DNA from: Chryseosolibacter sp964493505
GTDB taxonomy: Bacteria; Bacteroidota; Bacteroidia; Cytophagales; Cyclobacteriaceae
Direction: 5' to 3'
Length of the DNA stretch: 64,000 bases
Assembly: GCA_964493505.1 (NCBI GenBank)
Contig: CAZBNP010000006.1
Location: 1 to 64,000 of the forward strand
Position 1 is the first letter of the stretch, and every line of letters begins with the position of its first letter. Below are positions 33,082 through 43,000 of this stretch, in pieces. Below the pieces are notes generated by a model that was given only the letters and a program-made list of their open reading frames with translations, had not been told where the DNA came from and made no database searches. A program made the translations under genes and the position numbers.

Positions 33082-33238
33082 ATCGGCATCAAACCGCGAT
33101 AGGACCAGACGCAGTCGAACCGGGCCGCAATAGACACCAAGTCGCCATAGCGACGGACAATATGGTAACCGGGCTTTCAAGCCCTTCTCCGAAACCCGGA
33201 ACTCAAAAGCCCGGAACCCGCAACGGGCCTGAGACCCG
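33082..33238. other. Non-coding stretch with short hairpins and degenerate CCGGAAC repeats
   Basis: No gene is seen. GTCGC/GCGAC (33141-33154) and GGGCTT/AAGCCC (33171-33184) form small hairpins. From 33185 to 33235 the sequence has loose repeats of CCCGGAAC type, as in simple intergenic repeats. The stretch before 33141 has three similar CGCGATAG-, CGCAATAG- and CGCCATAG-like words about 30 bp apart. It is downstream of yicC and may include its terminator. Confidence 0.4.
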
Positions 33239-34117
33239 TCACACTACATTATTCAACTGCTCTTTGATCTTCTCCAATTCCTCTTTCATCACCACTACAT
33301 GCTTCTGTATCTCCGCATCGTTTGCTTTCGATCCGATCGTATTGATCTCGCGGCCTATCTCCTGCGCTATGAAGGAAAGCTTCTTCCCGTTTGACTGGGG
33401 CTCGCGCAATGCCTGCACAAAATAATCCAGGTGCGATTTCAACCTGACCTTCTCTTCATTGATATCGAGCTTCTCGACGTAGAAGATTATCTCCTGCTCA
33501 AGCCGGTTAGTATCAAATCCCTCCTCACCAAAAAATGAGGCAACATTTCCTTTCAGCCGCTCGCGGATACGGGTTACTCTCTTCGGGTCAAGCAGTTTTA
33601 CACTTTGAAGGTTCTCTTCAATCACATGACAGCAATTTTCCAGCATTGTTCCGAGTACCTGCCCCTCGTCCAGGCGAAAGCCTTCGCATTTTTTCAGCGC
33701 CTGCAAAACGAGGTCCTTCACTCTCGCCCACTCCTCCGCACCTGCTTCCTCGCGTACATTCCCCTGGATAACGTCCGGTGAATTAAGCGCAAGCTCAAAC
33801 AGGTTGTCATAAGACGCCAGCACGCGGTCTGCAAGCTTTTTCAACTCTGCGTAATAGGCGGTAAACAGTGGCTCGTTGTACGTTTGCCTGATGGTACCGT
33901 CGCCTGTTCGTTCATACTCGATCGTCACAGAGACTTTTCCCCGCTCCAGTTTCTCACTGATGAGATTCCGGACTTCCAACTCCTTGTCGGAAAAGATCCG
34001 GGGAATCCGCAGACTGAGATCCATGAACTTTGAGTTCAGACATCGTATTTCAACGTATATTTTTGATTGGCCATCGTCGGCAGAAGCCTGCCCGAAGCCG
34101 GTCATTGATTTAATCAT
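33239..34117 (-). CDS. YicC/YloC family endoribonuclease
   Basis: A 292-residue protein with the classic N-terminus MIKSMTGFGQA and the block VEIRCLNSKFMDLSLRIP. The C-terminal DUF1732 part ends in KLSFIAQEIGREINTIGSKA and a following helix. YicC proteins form hexameric endoribonucleases that take part in RNA turnover. It lies after the TolB-barrel gene region on the same strand, but 73 bp before the stop of that gene, so the two are not in a simple operon order: the TolB-barrel gene is upstream of yicC. The next gene downstream is only the transposase remnant. Confidence 0.9.
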   Translation of the reverse strand: MIKSMTGFGQASADDGQSKIYVEIRCLNSKFMDLSLRIPRIFSDKELEVRNLISEKLERGKVSVTIEYERTGDGTIRQTYNEPLFTAYYAELKKLADRVLASYDNLFELALNSPDVIQGNVREEAGAEEWARVKDLVLQALKKCEGFRLDEGQVLGTMLENCCHVIEENLQSVKLLDPKRVTRIRERLKGNVASFFGEEGFDTNRLEQEIIFYVEKLDINEEKVRLKSHLDYFVQALREPQSNGKKLSFIAQEIGREINTIGSKANDAEIQKHVVVMKEELEKIKEQLNNVV

Positions 34118-34190
34118 AGATAAATATTAGACACGCCACACCTGAATTTTCAGGGGCATACGTTTGCAAGATCGCAATTGTAAGGAGAAA

Positions 34191-37100
34191 TCAGAAATCA
34201 AAGCCCAGCGTAAGGTGACCCCGCGGCTTTTCTACCTTATAGTTTTCGACCGGCCAGGCAAGGTCAAACTTCAGGTAATAACCGAATACGACAGATCGCA
34301 CGCCAAAGCCGTAGCTGTACAACCACGGATTGATATAGTTTTTGATCTGTGCGCGAAACGGACCATCTTCGATTACCTTGTAACTTACACTGGTTTCAGA
34401 AGTAAACGGCGGCTCGCCCGACCAGCTCGTTCCAATATCGTAGAAGCTTGTGAACTGCAGGTTTCGTATGAAGTTCGATGAGATCGGTCCGTTCGTCAAA
34501 GCTCTGATCAGCGGAATACGTAGCTCGGCATTGAACAGCATCACACTGTTGCCAAACAACGTTGCGTAGTTAAATCCTCTGAGGTTAGTCGCATATTCAA
34601 CGAACAGGATTTCCTGTGTCTCACCATGGAACCCGAGTGGATTAACGTTGCCGTGGCCATCAGTGCCCTCACGCTCGGTCTTGCCAAACGCCCAGTTGTC
34701 CATGCCGCCCAGCATAAACTTCTTCGGAGATTGGCCGAAGAAAGTACCTGCGAATCCCCTTACGGCAAAGACTATCTCGCGATATACTTTCTGGTAGTGT
34801 CGGAGATCAATTGAAGCCCTGCTGAAACTAAGCCGCTGATCGTTTAAGCCCTGGTAATGCAGAAAGCTGACCTTTCCTCTCGTTCCTTCCCTCAGGTTCA
34901 TACCGGTGCTTACAGAATTGTCATACACAATCTCCGATGTTGCGCCTCCGTAATAGTTGTTGGTTGCCGTTGCCGAAGGAGGGTCGACAGGAAAGGGTTG
35001 TTCGCCAAGGTCCAGTGATGTTGTAATTGCCGCAAATGGCCTGACCGATACGCGTAACCTGTCCGTAAATGGAAGCGATGCGCCCAGTTCAAATCTATGC
35101 ATCGTGTATTTATAGACATTTTCGTCGGTGAATTGATCCCAGCGGATAGCCCTGCGGTCGAACCGCGCGCTGAAGTCCATGAGATATGGCAAGTATTCGA
35201 ATTCGGCGAATACATCACCCTGTCTTAGATCCAACGTTGACATAATACCACCGTGGAACCGGTAGTTCTCGAGCATATCATTCATCTGCGTTTCAAGAAG
35301 AACGCCCAGACCACGCATCGGATCCACAATCAGCGAGGCGATGAGATTGTCGGCGCTGAATTTCGATTCGTAGGGAAACGGGCCCGCTATCCGGCTTTTC
35401 TCGCGCGCCTTCATGTAGCGGCTCAGGAATGACTCGCTGGGTTGGTTTTCTTTGACGGCATCATCTTCGAACTGGTAATTATCTGTTCGCACCTGCGGTT
35501 TTTGTGGCTCCGCGACGTCGAACTGGTAATTATCGGTATCGACGACCGCCTCTGCTGAATCTTGTCGTACCACGGGTGTCTCCTCCCTGTCCTGAAGTGT
35601 ATCCGACTGGGCTGAATCTTCGCGTGCGTCTTCTCCCTGCACCTGCCTGAGTCTTGCGTTGAGCAGATCCTTGATGCTCATATTCGTATCCTCCTCCTGT
35701 TTACGTCGATCGCGTATAACGCGCGCCTGCTGCAACTCCCGCCGGCGGGTCGGAGGTGTAAATATCTGACTGTGGAAATTAAAATTCCTGTTCACAAAGA
35801 TGTCTTGCTTGCGATCTTTGGTTGTCACGTAGGCAAGCGTGTTATTCTGGAAGTTGGCGTCGTAGTCTTTAAGACTGGACGACAGATTTGTGACCTGCGT
35901 ATAAATACCACTGCTGAGGTTGTACCTGAAAAGATTCACAATGCCGCGTTGATCGCTCAGGTAATAGACATTGTTAACATCCGAAGCCAGTGGCTTGTAA
36001 TCCTTGCTCAGTGTATTCGTGACGCGACGTACAATATTCTTCGTGGTATCGAGGTCAAACACAAACAGATTGTAGGTCGACGGCAGCGTATTGAAGTCGG
36101 GAGTAATCGTTGTGCGCAGTGAATCCGAGGGACGGTTCGAGCTGAAAATGATACTGTTTGTTCCCGGCACAAAACTTGGATCCAGATCATCATACAGATC
36201 ATTGGTTAGTCGCCTTACGCGGTCGCGGCGGGTGCTGAGCAGAAAGAGATCATTTCTTCCATCGAAATCAGCGCTGATAACCGCGAGTCGCCCGTTATCT
36301 GAAAAGTGGAGACTGCGGATATTGCTGAAGCGGTCGAGTTCCCGCGGCAGCTTCGATCGCGTGCTGAGGTCATACAGCCAGAATACATATTCACCGTACT
36401 TAACCCCGACAACCCCGAGGGTGTTTACATCCGCCCAGCTAATCAGCGGTTGATTGTAGTCTACCCGCTGATTGAGCACTTTACTCCCTCCGGTAATGAT
36501 CGTCCGCTCGCGCCCGTTCTCCAGCGAGCGAACCTTGACGATATAGCGGCCACGGTCGTTTTCAGCGAAAGCGATATATCGCCCGTCGGGACTTACTTTC
36601 ACGGTTGTATAGAGTGTGGTCTTATTGTGATTCTTGCTAAAATGCGACGAGTCGGGAGCGACAACATAAGACGCCGATATTCGCGCATCCATATCGCGGT
36701 AGTACTGGTGCCATTCGTCTATCAGCTGTTTGAATGTCACACCCAGTGTTATCTGCACACTCTTTTCTTCATTGCGTGTAATACGCGTATAGTTCAGAAT
36801 ATTCCCGACACTACTTCGCCCGTATTTCTCAGCGATGAAGTTCCACACCGACTGCCCCGCCAGCGCTGCCTCTTTTCCTTCGAAGCGGGTGATCTTTTTC
36901 GGACGTCGGGCATTCATCACCTGCCTGATAAAATCATCCATCTCAGCGCTCCAACCCTTAGATACATACAATGCCGCGCCATCCACAAACCAATCGGGGA
37001 GATTCATCAGTATGGAACTCTGGAAAATATCTTTCAGGCTACCCCCAAACATCATCTCGTTGACCATTAGATTAGAGATCTCGAAGAGAAGTTCTTCTTT

Positions 37101-37514
37101 AAACTCAAGGGCAGTTCCCACGTTAGCCACTTCGACGTAAGGCTTGATAAACTCCGTCTCGCCGTTAGCGGTGTAGATCGTGCGATTCAGTCCGACGTTG
37201 CTCTGACGCAAATCCGAAAGGGAATTGTAAAGGAATACTTTGGTCTTGAAATATGGCGGATACCCGATCAGGTCCGTGATCCGGTCAAATTCAGATTCCA
37301 GAAACTCCATCGCATTTTGCGCTACTGCCTTGCGGGCATCGTAATAATACACATCGAAGTTCTCGCTACTGAGATACTGCCAGTTAAACTGGCGATATTG
37401 AATCCGGTTCTTGCCAAACGTCTCCGATACATACTGGGCATTCACGGAAATCGCCGACATCAGTAATGCCAGCGACAGAAGGGCATGGAAAGTGGTTTTG
37501 GAGGCCATATTCAT
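34191..37514 (-). CDS. TolB-like beta-propeller fused to an outer-membrane beta-barrel
   Basis: A 1107-residue exported protein. A signal peptide (HALLSLALLMSAISVNAQ) is followed by a peptidase-MA-like region (about 40-270) in which the expected HExxH is FEISN, so it is probably inactive. A TolB/WD40-like propeller follows (about 290-580, repeats such as VSPDGRYIAFAEND and VPGTNSIIFSSNRPSD). Then comes a charged linker with two TDNYQF copies. The last 400 residues form a D15/BamA-like surface-antigen barrel ending in HLTLGFDF with a terminal aromatic. A role in outer-membrane assembly or secretion is plausible. It lies 18 bp after the FAD oxidoreductase gene on the same strand. Confidence 0.78.
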   Translation of the reverse strand: MNMASKTTFHALLSLALLMSAISVNAQYVSETFGKNRIQYRQFNWQYLSSENFDVYYYDARKAVAQNAMEFLESEFDRITDLIGYPPYFKTKVFLYNSLSDLRQSNVGLNRTIYTANGETEFIKPYVEVANVGTALEFKEELLFEISNLMVNEMMFGGSLKDIFQSSILMNLPDWFVDGAALYVSKGWSAEMDDFIRQVMNARRPKKITRFEGKEAALAGQSVWNFIAEKYGRSSVGNILNYTRITRNEEKSVQITLGVTFKQLIDEWHQYYRDMDARISASYVVAPDSSHFSKNHNKTTLYTTVKVSPDGRYIAFAENDRGRYIVKVRSLENGRERTIITGGSKVLNQRVDYNQPLISWADVNTLGVVGVKYGEYVFWLYDLSTRSKLPRELDRFSNIRSLHFSDNGRLAVISADFDGRNDLFLLSTRRDRVRRLTNDLYDDLDPSFVPGTNSIIFSSNRPSDSLRTTITPDFNTLPSTYNLFVFDLDTTKNIVRRVTNTLSKDYKPLASDVNNVYYLSDQRGIVNLFRYNLSSGIYTQVTNLSSSLKDYDANFQNNTLAYVTTKDRKQDIFVNRNFNFHSQIFTPPTRRRELQQARVIRDRRKQEEDTNMSIKDLLNARLRQVQGEDAREDSAQSDTLQDREETPVVRQDSAEAVVDTDNYQFDVAEPQKPQVRTDNYQFEDDAVKENQPSESFLSRYMKAREKSRIAGPFPYESKFSADNLIASLIVDPMRGLGVLLETQMNDMLENYRFHGGIMSTLDLRQGDVFAEFEYLPYLMDFSARFDRRAIRWDQFTDENVYKYTMHRFELGASLPFTDRLRVSVRPFAAITTSLDLGEQPFPVDPPSATATNNYYGGATSEIVYDNSVSTGMNLREGTRGKVSFLHYQGLNDQRLSFSRASIDLRHYQKVYREIVFAVRGFAGTFFGQSPKKFMLGGMDNWAFGKTEREGTDGHGNVNPLGFHGETQEILFVEYATNLRGFNYATLFGNSVMLFNAELRIPLIRALTNGPISSNFIRNLQFTSFYDIGTSWSGEPPFTSETSVSYKVIEDGPFRAQIKNYINPWLYSYGFGVRSVVFGYYLKFDLAWPVENYKVEKPRGHLTLGFDF

Positions 37515-37532
37515 GTTGGGAGACCAATATAA

Positions 37533-38597
37533 TCAATTAAAACGACTCAAATCCGCTTCCTTGTTTATCATTCCATCACCTTCCATCCAGCGGATCAATA
37601 CTTCCGAAAAATAAGGTGCCAGACTCACTCCTTTGGTGCCCAGGCCATTAAAAATGATGAGCGATTCATGTTTCGGATGCGCACCCAGGAGAGGTCGGCG
37701 GTCGGGCGTTGTTGGCCGGAATCCCCATTGCTGACCCGTTACCCTGTACGGCAGGCGAATAAGGTCTTCCAGCTTCCGGGTTAGTTCCTGCCGCGCCCAC
37801 GCACTTGCATCAGGCTGATGATCGTCCCGGTTAAACGTCGCCCCCACACGCCACTCTCCTACCCAGGGACCCGGCACCATATAAACGCCGCGATTTAGAA
37901 TAACGCTGTTTTCCAGTTCACATTGTATCGTCAGAAACTCTCCCTTCAGAGATCGAACAGGCAGGGTGCCAAACCAGGGGTTGGAGGCTCCGTGTACTCC
38001 CTGGCAGAATACAATTTTCCGCGCTCTTACAGGCCTGGCACCGTAACGGACATGCGTGAGCCCGATTTCCAGTTTCAGGGGATCAAACCGGTGCTCAATG
38101 TACCCCGCGCGGGTGGTGAGGTGCTCACGCACTGCATCCAGGTATCGTTGTGTATCCAGGTACCCGCACTGCTTCAGCGTCATGCCCCCCTGGCGGTCAT
38201 TCACGTTATCACCAAAAGCCGGGCCCGTAGACACTGAATCGATGTAAGCGTCGTAAGCATCCCCGGCGCTTTTGCCCATCCACTCGTTTTGCTCCTCCGC
38301 TGAGCCGAACGCGCGGTAAATAGGCATAGGGTAAAAGAATCGCTCTCCGGTCAGCTGTTCAACTTCAGTATAATAGCGGTGAAGGCTGGGAAAAAGCTCG
38401 TCGGCGAGCCAGGTTTTCGACATTTTTCTTCCGGTAACCGGATTGAACAAACCGGCTGCTACGCGGGAGGTGATATTCCGACCTGGCTCATCCATCACCA
38501 GCACCTTGTAATTTCGTTGCAATGCCCGCATGGCCAGCGCAGAGCCGGCAAGACCCTGACCGATTACCAGCAAGTCGACTTCATCATCCTTTTCCAC
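37533..38597 (-). CDS. FAD-dependent oxidoreductase (DAO family)
   Basis: A 354-residue flavoprotein starting at GTG (no in-frame ATG precedes it). The dinucleotide motif is LLVIGQGLAGSALAMRA with the ribose-binding acidic residues in VLVMDEPGRN. SRVAAGLFNPVTGRKM is the conserved second block. QWGFRPTTPDRRPLLGAHP and NGLGTKGVSLAPYF close the FAD site, as in D-amino-acid and glycine oxidases and the MnmC C-terminal domain. The substrate is not clear. It is divergent from the MBL-hydrolase gene and leads the unit with the TolB-barrel gene. Confidence 0.82.
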   Translation of the reverse strand: MEKDDEVDLLVIGQGLAGSALAMRALQRNYKVLVMDEPGRNITSRVAAGLFNPVTGRKMSKTWLADELFPSLHRYYTEVEQLTGERFFYPMPIYRAFGSAEEQNEWMGKSAGDAYDAYIDSVSTGPAFGDNVNDRQGGMTLKQCGYLDTQRYLDAVREHLTTRAGYIEHRFDPLKLEIGLTHVRYGARPVRARKIVFCQGVHGASNPWFGTLPVRSLKGEFLTIQCELENSVILNRGVYMVPGPWVGEWRVGATFNRDDHQPDASAWARQELTRKLEDLIRLPYRVTGQQWGFRPTTPDRRPLLGAHPKHESLIIFNGLGTKGVSLAPYFSEVLIRWMEGDGMINKEADLSRFN

Positions 38598-38644
38598 AGG
38601 TCCAAAAATGGAGTAAATAATTGGGGTGGAGTAGAAAAGCCACC

Positions 38645-38652
38645 TATTTTTG
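38645..38652 (+). promoter_or_regulatory. -7 element of the MBL / pssA / porU / porV run
   Basis: TATTTTTG matches TAnnTTTG, 17 bp before the ATG at 38669. A TTG at 38621-38623 lies 21 bp upstream. All following genes to 45912 are closely spaced, so this may drive the whole run. Confidence 0.5.
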
Positions 38653-38668
38653 ACCCAAATTGCTTTTC

Positions 38669-39328
38669 ATGCTCAAGATACATTCATTCGTGTTCAACCC
38701 GCTTCAGGAAAACACATTCATAGTGTACGACGAGACAAAGGAATGTGTCATCATCGACCCGGGTTGCTCCGACGAAAGAGAGAACCTCGCACTCAAACAG
38801 TATATCGGGAACGAGGATCTGCGTGTAAAACTGGTGCTCAATACCCATTGTCATGTCGATCACGTGCTCGGCAACCGGTTCGCCCGGGAGACGTTTGGAT
38901 GTAAACTTCTTATCCCCCGGGGCGAGGAGGCTACACTAAAGGCCGTGGAGGCGTATGCTCCCAGCTATGGGTTTCATCAGTATCAGCACCAATCCGCTGA
39001 TGGATTTCTCGATGATAACGACGTTATCCCCGTGGGGAAGCGGTCATTCACCGTATTACTTGTTCCGGGGCATTCTCCGGGACACGTCGCCTTCTACTGC
39101 GAAAAGGAAAGCACACTGATTGGCGGCGATGTTTTGTTCTACAATAGTATAGGCCGCACCGACCTGCCGGGTGGAAATCATCAGCAGTTACTGCACAGTA
39201 TACACACGAGGCTGTTTACGCTACCCGACGATGTGCGCGTTTATCCCGGACACGGACCGGAAACAACCATTGGTTATGAAAAAAAAACAAACCCGTTCTG
39301 TGCGGTCGACAATCTCAATATCCCGTAG
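38669..39328 (+). CDS. MBL-fold metallohydrolase (glyoxalase II-like)
   Basis: A 219-residue metallo-beta-lactamase-fold enzyme from the ATG at 38669 (MLKIHSFVFNPLQENTF). The upstream TTG in the same frame is less likely. The metal motif is THCHVDH, followed by the His in VPGHSPGHVAFYC, the Asp in GGDVLFYNSIGRTDLPGG and the last His in VYPGHGPETTIG. This is the short glyoxalase-II-like type that hydrolyses thioesters such as S-lactoylglutathione analogues. The exact substrate is unknown. pssA follows after 27 bp. Confidence 0.88.
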   Translation: MLKIHSFVFNPLQENTFIVYDETKECVIIDPGCSDERENLALKQYIGNEDLRVKLVLNTHCHVDHVLGNRFARETFGCKLLIPRGEEATLKAVEAYAPSYGFHQYQHQSADGFLDDNDVIPVGKRSFTVLLVPGHSPGHVAFYCEKESTLIGGDVLFYNSIGRTDLPGGNHQQLLHSIHTRLFTLPDDVRVYPGHGPETTIGYEKKTNPFCAVDNLNIP

Positions 39329-39355
39329 GCACGCCTCGCAAGGCGATTTATCGCT

Positions 39356-40045
39356 ATGAAAAAACATCTGCCGAACTTGCTCACGTGCTGTAACCTCTTG
39401 TGTGGTTGCTTTGGGATCGTGTTCGTACTCGAAGGACGGGAGATCCCTGCCGCATATTTTGTCTGGGTTGCGGGGCTTTTCGATTTCTTTGATGGCTTTG
39501 CCGCCCGAATGCTGAAGGTTACATCACCTATCGGCAAAGAACTCGATTCTCTCGCCGACGTAATCAGCTTCGGACTGCTTCCGTCGCTGGTGATGTATAA
39601 AATGATCGGCGACACGACACATTCGTCCTGGCTGCCCTATGTCGCCTTCATGATCGCCGCATTTTCCGCCTTGAGGCTTGCCATCTTCAATGTTGACGAA
39701 ACGCAACGCGATTCCTTCCGGGGGCTCAATACTCCGGCAAACACCATCTTCATCACCTCCCTGCCGCTGGTGTACACCCAGGTGGGGCCGTGGCTATACC
39801 AACCCGTTGTTCTGGTCATTATTACGGTGGTGTTTTCATTACTGCTCGTTTCCCGCCTCGAGTTTTTTGCCCTGAAGTTCAGGAATTTTACCTGGCGCGA
39901 TAATCGGATAAGGTTTACTTTTCTTATCCTTTCGATATTATTGTTAGTTGTCTTGAAGTTTCTTGCAATACCGATTATTATAATACTCTACATCGTTTTG
40001 TCGTTGTTGGATAGTGGATTCCTGAAACAAGCGAAAACCGCCTGA
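39356..40045 (+). CDS. pssA: CDP-diacylglycerol-serine O-phosphatidyltransferase
   Basis: An integral membrane enzyme of 229 residues that makes phosphatidylserine, precursor of phosphatidylethanolamine. The CDP-alcohol phosphotransferase motif D-x2-DG-x2-AR-x8-G-x3-D-x3-D is complete from DFFDGFAARM to DSLAD. NLLTCCNLLCGCFG at the N-terminus and about six to eight membrane helices complete the type II Pss pattern. It ends 5 bp before porU, so the two are probably co-translated. Confidence 0.93.
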   Translation: MKKHLPNLLTCCNLLCGCFGIVFVLEGREIPAAYFVWVAGLFDFFDGFAARMLKVTSPIGKELDSLADVISFGLLPSLVMYKMIGDTTHSSWLPYVAFMIAAFSALRLAIFNVDETQRDSFRGLNTPANTIFITSLPLVYTQVGPWLYQPVVLVIITVVFSLLLVSRLEFFALKFRNFTWRDNRIRFTFLILSILLLVVLKFLAIPIIIILYIVLSLLDSGFLKQAKTA

Positions 40046-40050
40046 TACCC

Positions 40051-43000
40051 GTGACAGCCCTGAAAAAAATAATCGTTGTGACCCTGCTCTGGGGGTCGGC
40101 GCTCTCGCTGTCAGCGCAACCTTCGGTATTGCATACGGGCGAATGGTACAAATTCGCCGTGGAAAGAAATGGGATCTACAGCATCTCATTCGACATGCTC
40201 AAAAAAGCCGGCGTCGACCCCGGCAAAATCGATCCGCGTCGTATCAGCATCTATGGCCTGGAGGGTGGCATGCTGCCACAACCCAACTCGGTTGCGCGTC
40301 CGTCCGACCTTATCGAATGCGCGATCTTTGTCAGCGGTGAAAGCGACGGACGGTTTGATCGTGGTGACTACATCCTGTTTTACGCCGAGGGTCCCGACGA
40401 TTACGAATACCACGAAGGGCGGGGTATTTATCGCTACGAGAACAATCTGTACAGCGAGCAGAATTTTTACTTCCTGACCATAGGACCCGATCCGGGCAAA
40501 CGCATCGCGACTTCGCAAAATGTGCAGGGCAACTTCCACGTCATCACTCAGTTTAACGCGTTTTCGTACTACGAAAAAGACGCCGTGAATATCGAACGAT
40601 CGGGACGCGAGTGGTATGGCGAACAGTTTGGCGCCCAATCCGTGCACACACTCACATACGACCTTCCCGGTATTACTCCGGGGAGCAATCTCAAGATCGT
40701 ATCGGATGTATTGGGGCGATCACACACAGACGTAACTTTCAAGCTGTCGGTAAACGACGTACCGATAGCCGAGCAGGAAATCGGCTCGGTACCCAACGGT
40801 CGCTATGCGCTGAAAGGCCTGCACAAACGCGATACCCTGGTGGTCTCCGCTGACGAAGTTACCGCTCCAACCCGATCATCGCAGCAGGTGAAATACGAGT
40901 TTGTACAAGGAACCGGCTTCTCTCAGGGACACCTGGATTTCATTCTGCTCGATTTTGTCCGCGAATTGGCGCTCTATGGAAACCAGACCTTTTTTCTTTC
41001 AGCTGAATCAACCGGATACCCGACATGTACATTTCAAGTCGCCTCGGTCACGAGTGACAGCCGGATATGGGATATCACCGATCACTACAACGTGAAGGAA
41101 CAAACGTTCGAACTATCCGGTACCACCGCGAGGTTCTCCTCTCCTACAGCCGAACTAAAGAAATGGATGGTGTTCAACAATCAGCGGCCGGAGCCTTTGT
41201 TCGTCGCGAAGGTCGCCAACCGTGACTTGTCAGGAATGGCTACGCCAAATCTCCTTATTGTAACCCATCCCGATTTTCGCAATGAGGCCCAACGACTGGC
41301 AGAACACCGCACCTCGTTCAGCAACTTATCGACAGCTGTAGTCACAACGGACGAGATCTTTAACCAGTTTTCATCGGGAAGGCAGGATGTTACTGCGATA
41401 CGTGATTTCGCGAAACTACTCCGCGACAAGAATCCCTCCGCGCTCCGGTCTGTTCTCCTTTTCGGCAGGGGATCGTACGATTATAAAGACCGACTTCCCG
41501 AAAACACAAACTTCGTCCCGACCTATCAGTCGCGCAATTCGCTTCACCCTCTCCAGACCTATTCCTCCGACGACTATTTTGGATTCCTCGAAGACAGCGA
41601 AGGGAACTGGGGCGAGTCGCCTGCAGAACATCACACCCTCGACGTAGGAGTCGGAAGACTTCCGGTAGTATCAGCAGCGCAGGCGCGCATTGTTGTTGAC
41701 AAGATTATTCAATACGACACCGACGCAAAGACCCTGGGGGCATGGCGGAAAAAGATCGTGTTTGTCGCCGATGACGGAAATACCGAAGACGGCTTCACAA
41801 GCCTTCACCAATACCAGGCAGACCAACTGGCCACCACCATCGAAGAAGACAATCCCGCATTTGACGCACGGAGATTGTTTGTCGGTTCCTACGAAAAAAA
41901 ATCTCAACCGAATGGTGAAGTCATACCACGCCTTGAAGATGACCTGAAGAGAACGTTCGATCTCGGCGCACTGATCATCAATTTCACCGGCCACGGCTCC
42001 GAAACCGTCTGGACAGATGAACGAGTTCTTACCGAGGCCACCATTGCAGGACTCAGGAATGAGCGCTATCCGTTTCTCGTCACCGCTACCTGCGAGTTTG
42101 GGAGACAGGACGATCCGATGCGCATCTCCAGCGCCGAACGGTCGCTGACCCACAACGGTGGTGGATCAATCGGACTGGTAACCACGGCACGCCCGGTGAA
42201 TGCGACGACAAATTTCGGGCTCAATCGCGCCTTCTATGAGGCGCTTTTTCAACGCGACGACAACGGCTATGTCAACATCGGCGAGGTATTCAGGAATACA
42301 AAAAACAACAGCACGAGTGGAGTCGCCAACCGGAATTTTTCGCTTATCGGAGACCCTTCAATGGTGCTGGCGTTGCCGGAGTATGAAGCAGAGGTGACCT
42401 ACATGAAAACAGCGTCGGGCTCCGACGTCATAAAGGCGCTCTCCACCGTTATTGTGAAAGGACAGATACGCTCGCCCGGGGGCGATGTTGCCACCGACTT
42501 CAACGGCATCGTAGAAGCGACACTATACGACAAGCAGCGTCAGTTCTCAACCATCGGAAAGAACGATCCTCCATTTGCCTATGCACAGTGGGACAACGCG
42601 GTATTTCGCGGAAAAGCCTCGGTTAGAAATGGCCTGTTCGAGTTTCAATTCATCATGTCAAGTAATATCTCCGCCGACGTAGCGCCCGGCCGGCTGGGAC
42701 TCTATGCTCACGATCCTACTTCCCGCCGGGAGGCAAAGGGGGTACACACATCGACGCTTATTGGCGGCGTTGAAAGCGAGACCCCGTCCGATGTCACGCC
42801 GCCGGTTATTCAGCTTTTCATCGGTGATACCACCTTTGTGAGCGGCGGCATTACCGCCCCAGACACCTACCTGGTAGCCCGCCTCAAAGATCTCAACGGC
42901 ATCAATATCTCGGGAACGGTTCCCGGTCATAGCATAATAGCCGAGATGGACGGAGAGGAACAAACCTTTGAGCTGAACGAATACTTTATCAGCGACGTCG

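Noticed and set aside
36306..37070. Plus-strand open frame of 254 codons opposite the TolB-barrel gene
   Set aside because: Shadow of a well-supported gene. No start context, promoter or family similarity.
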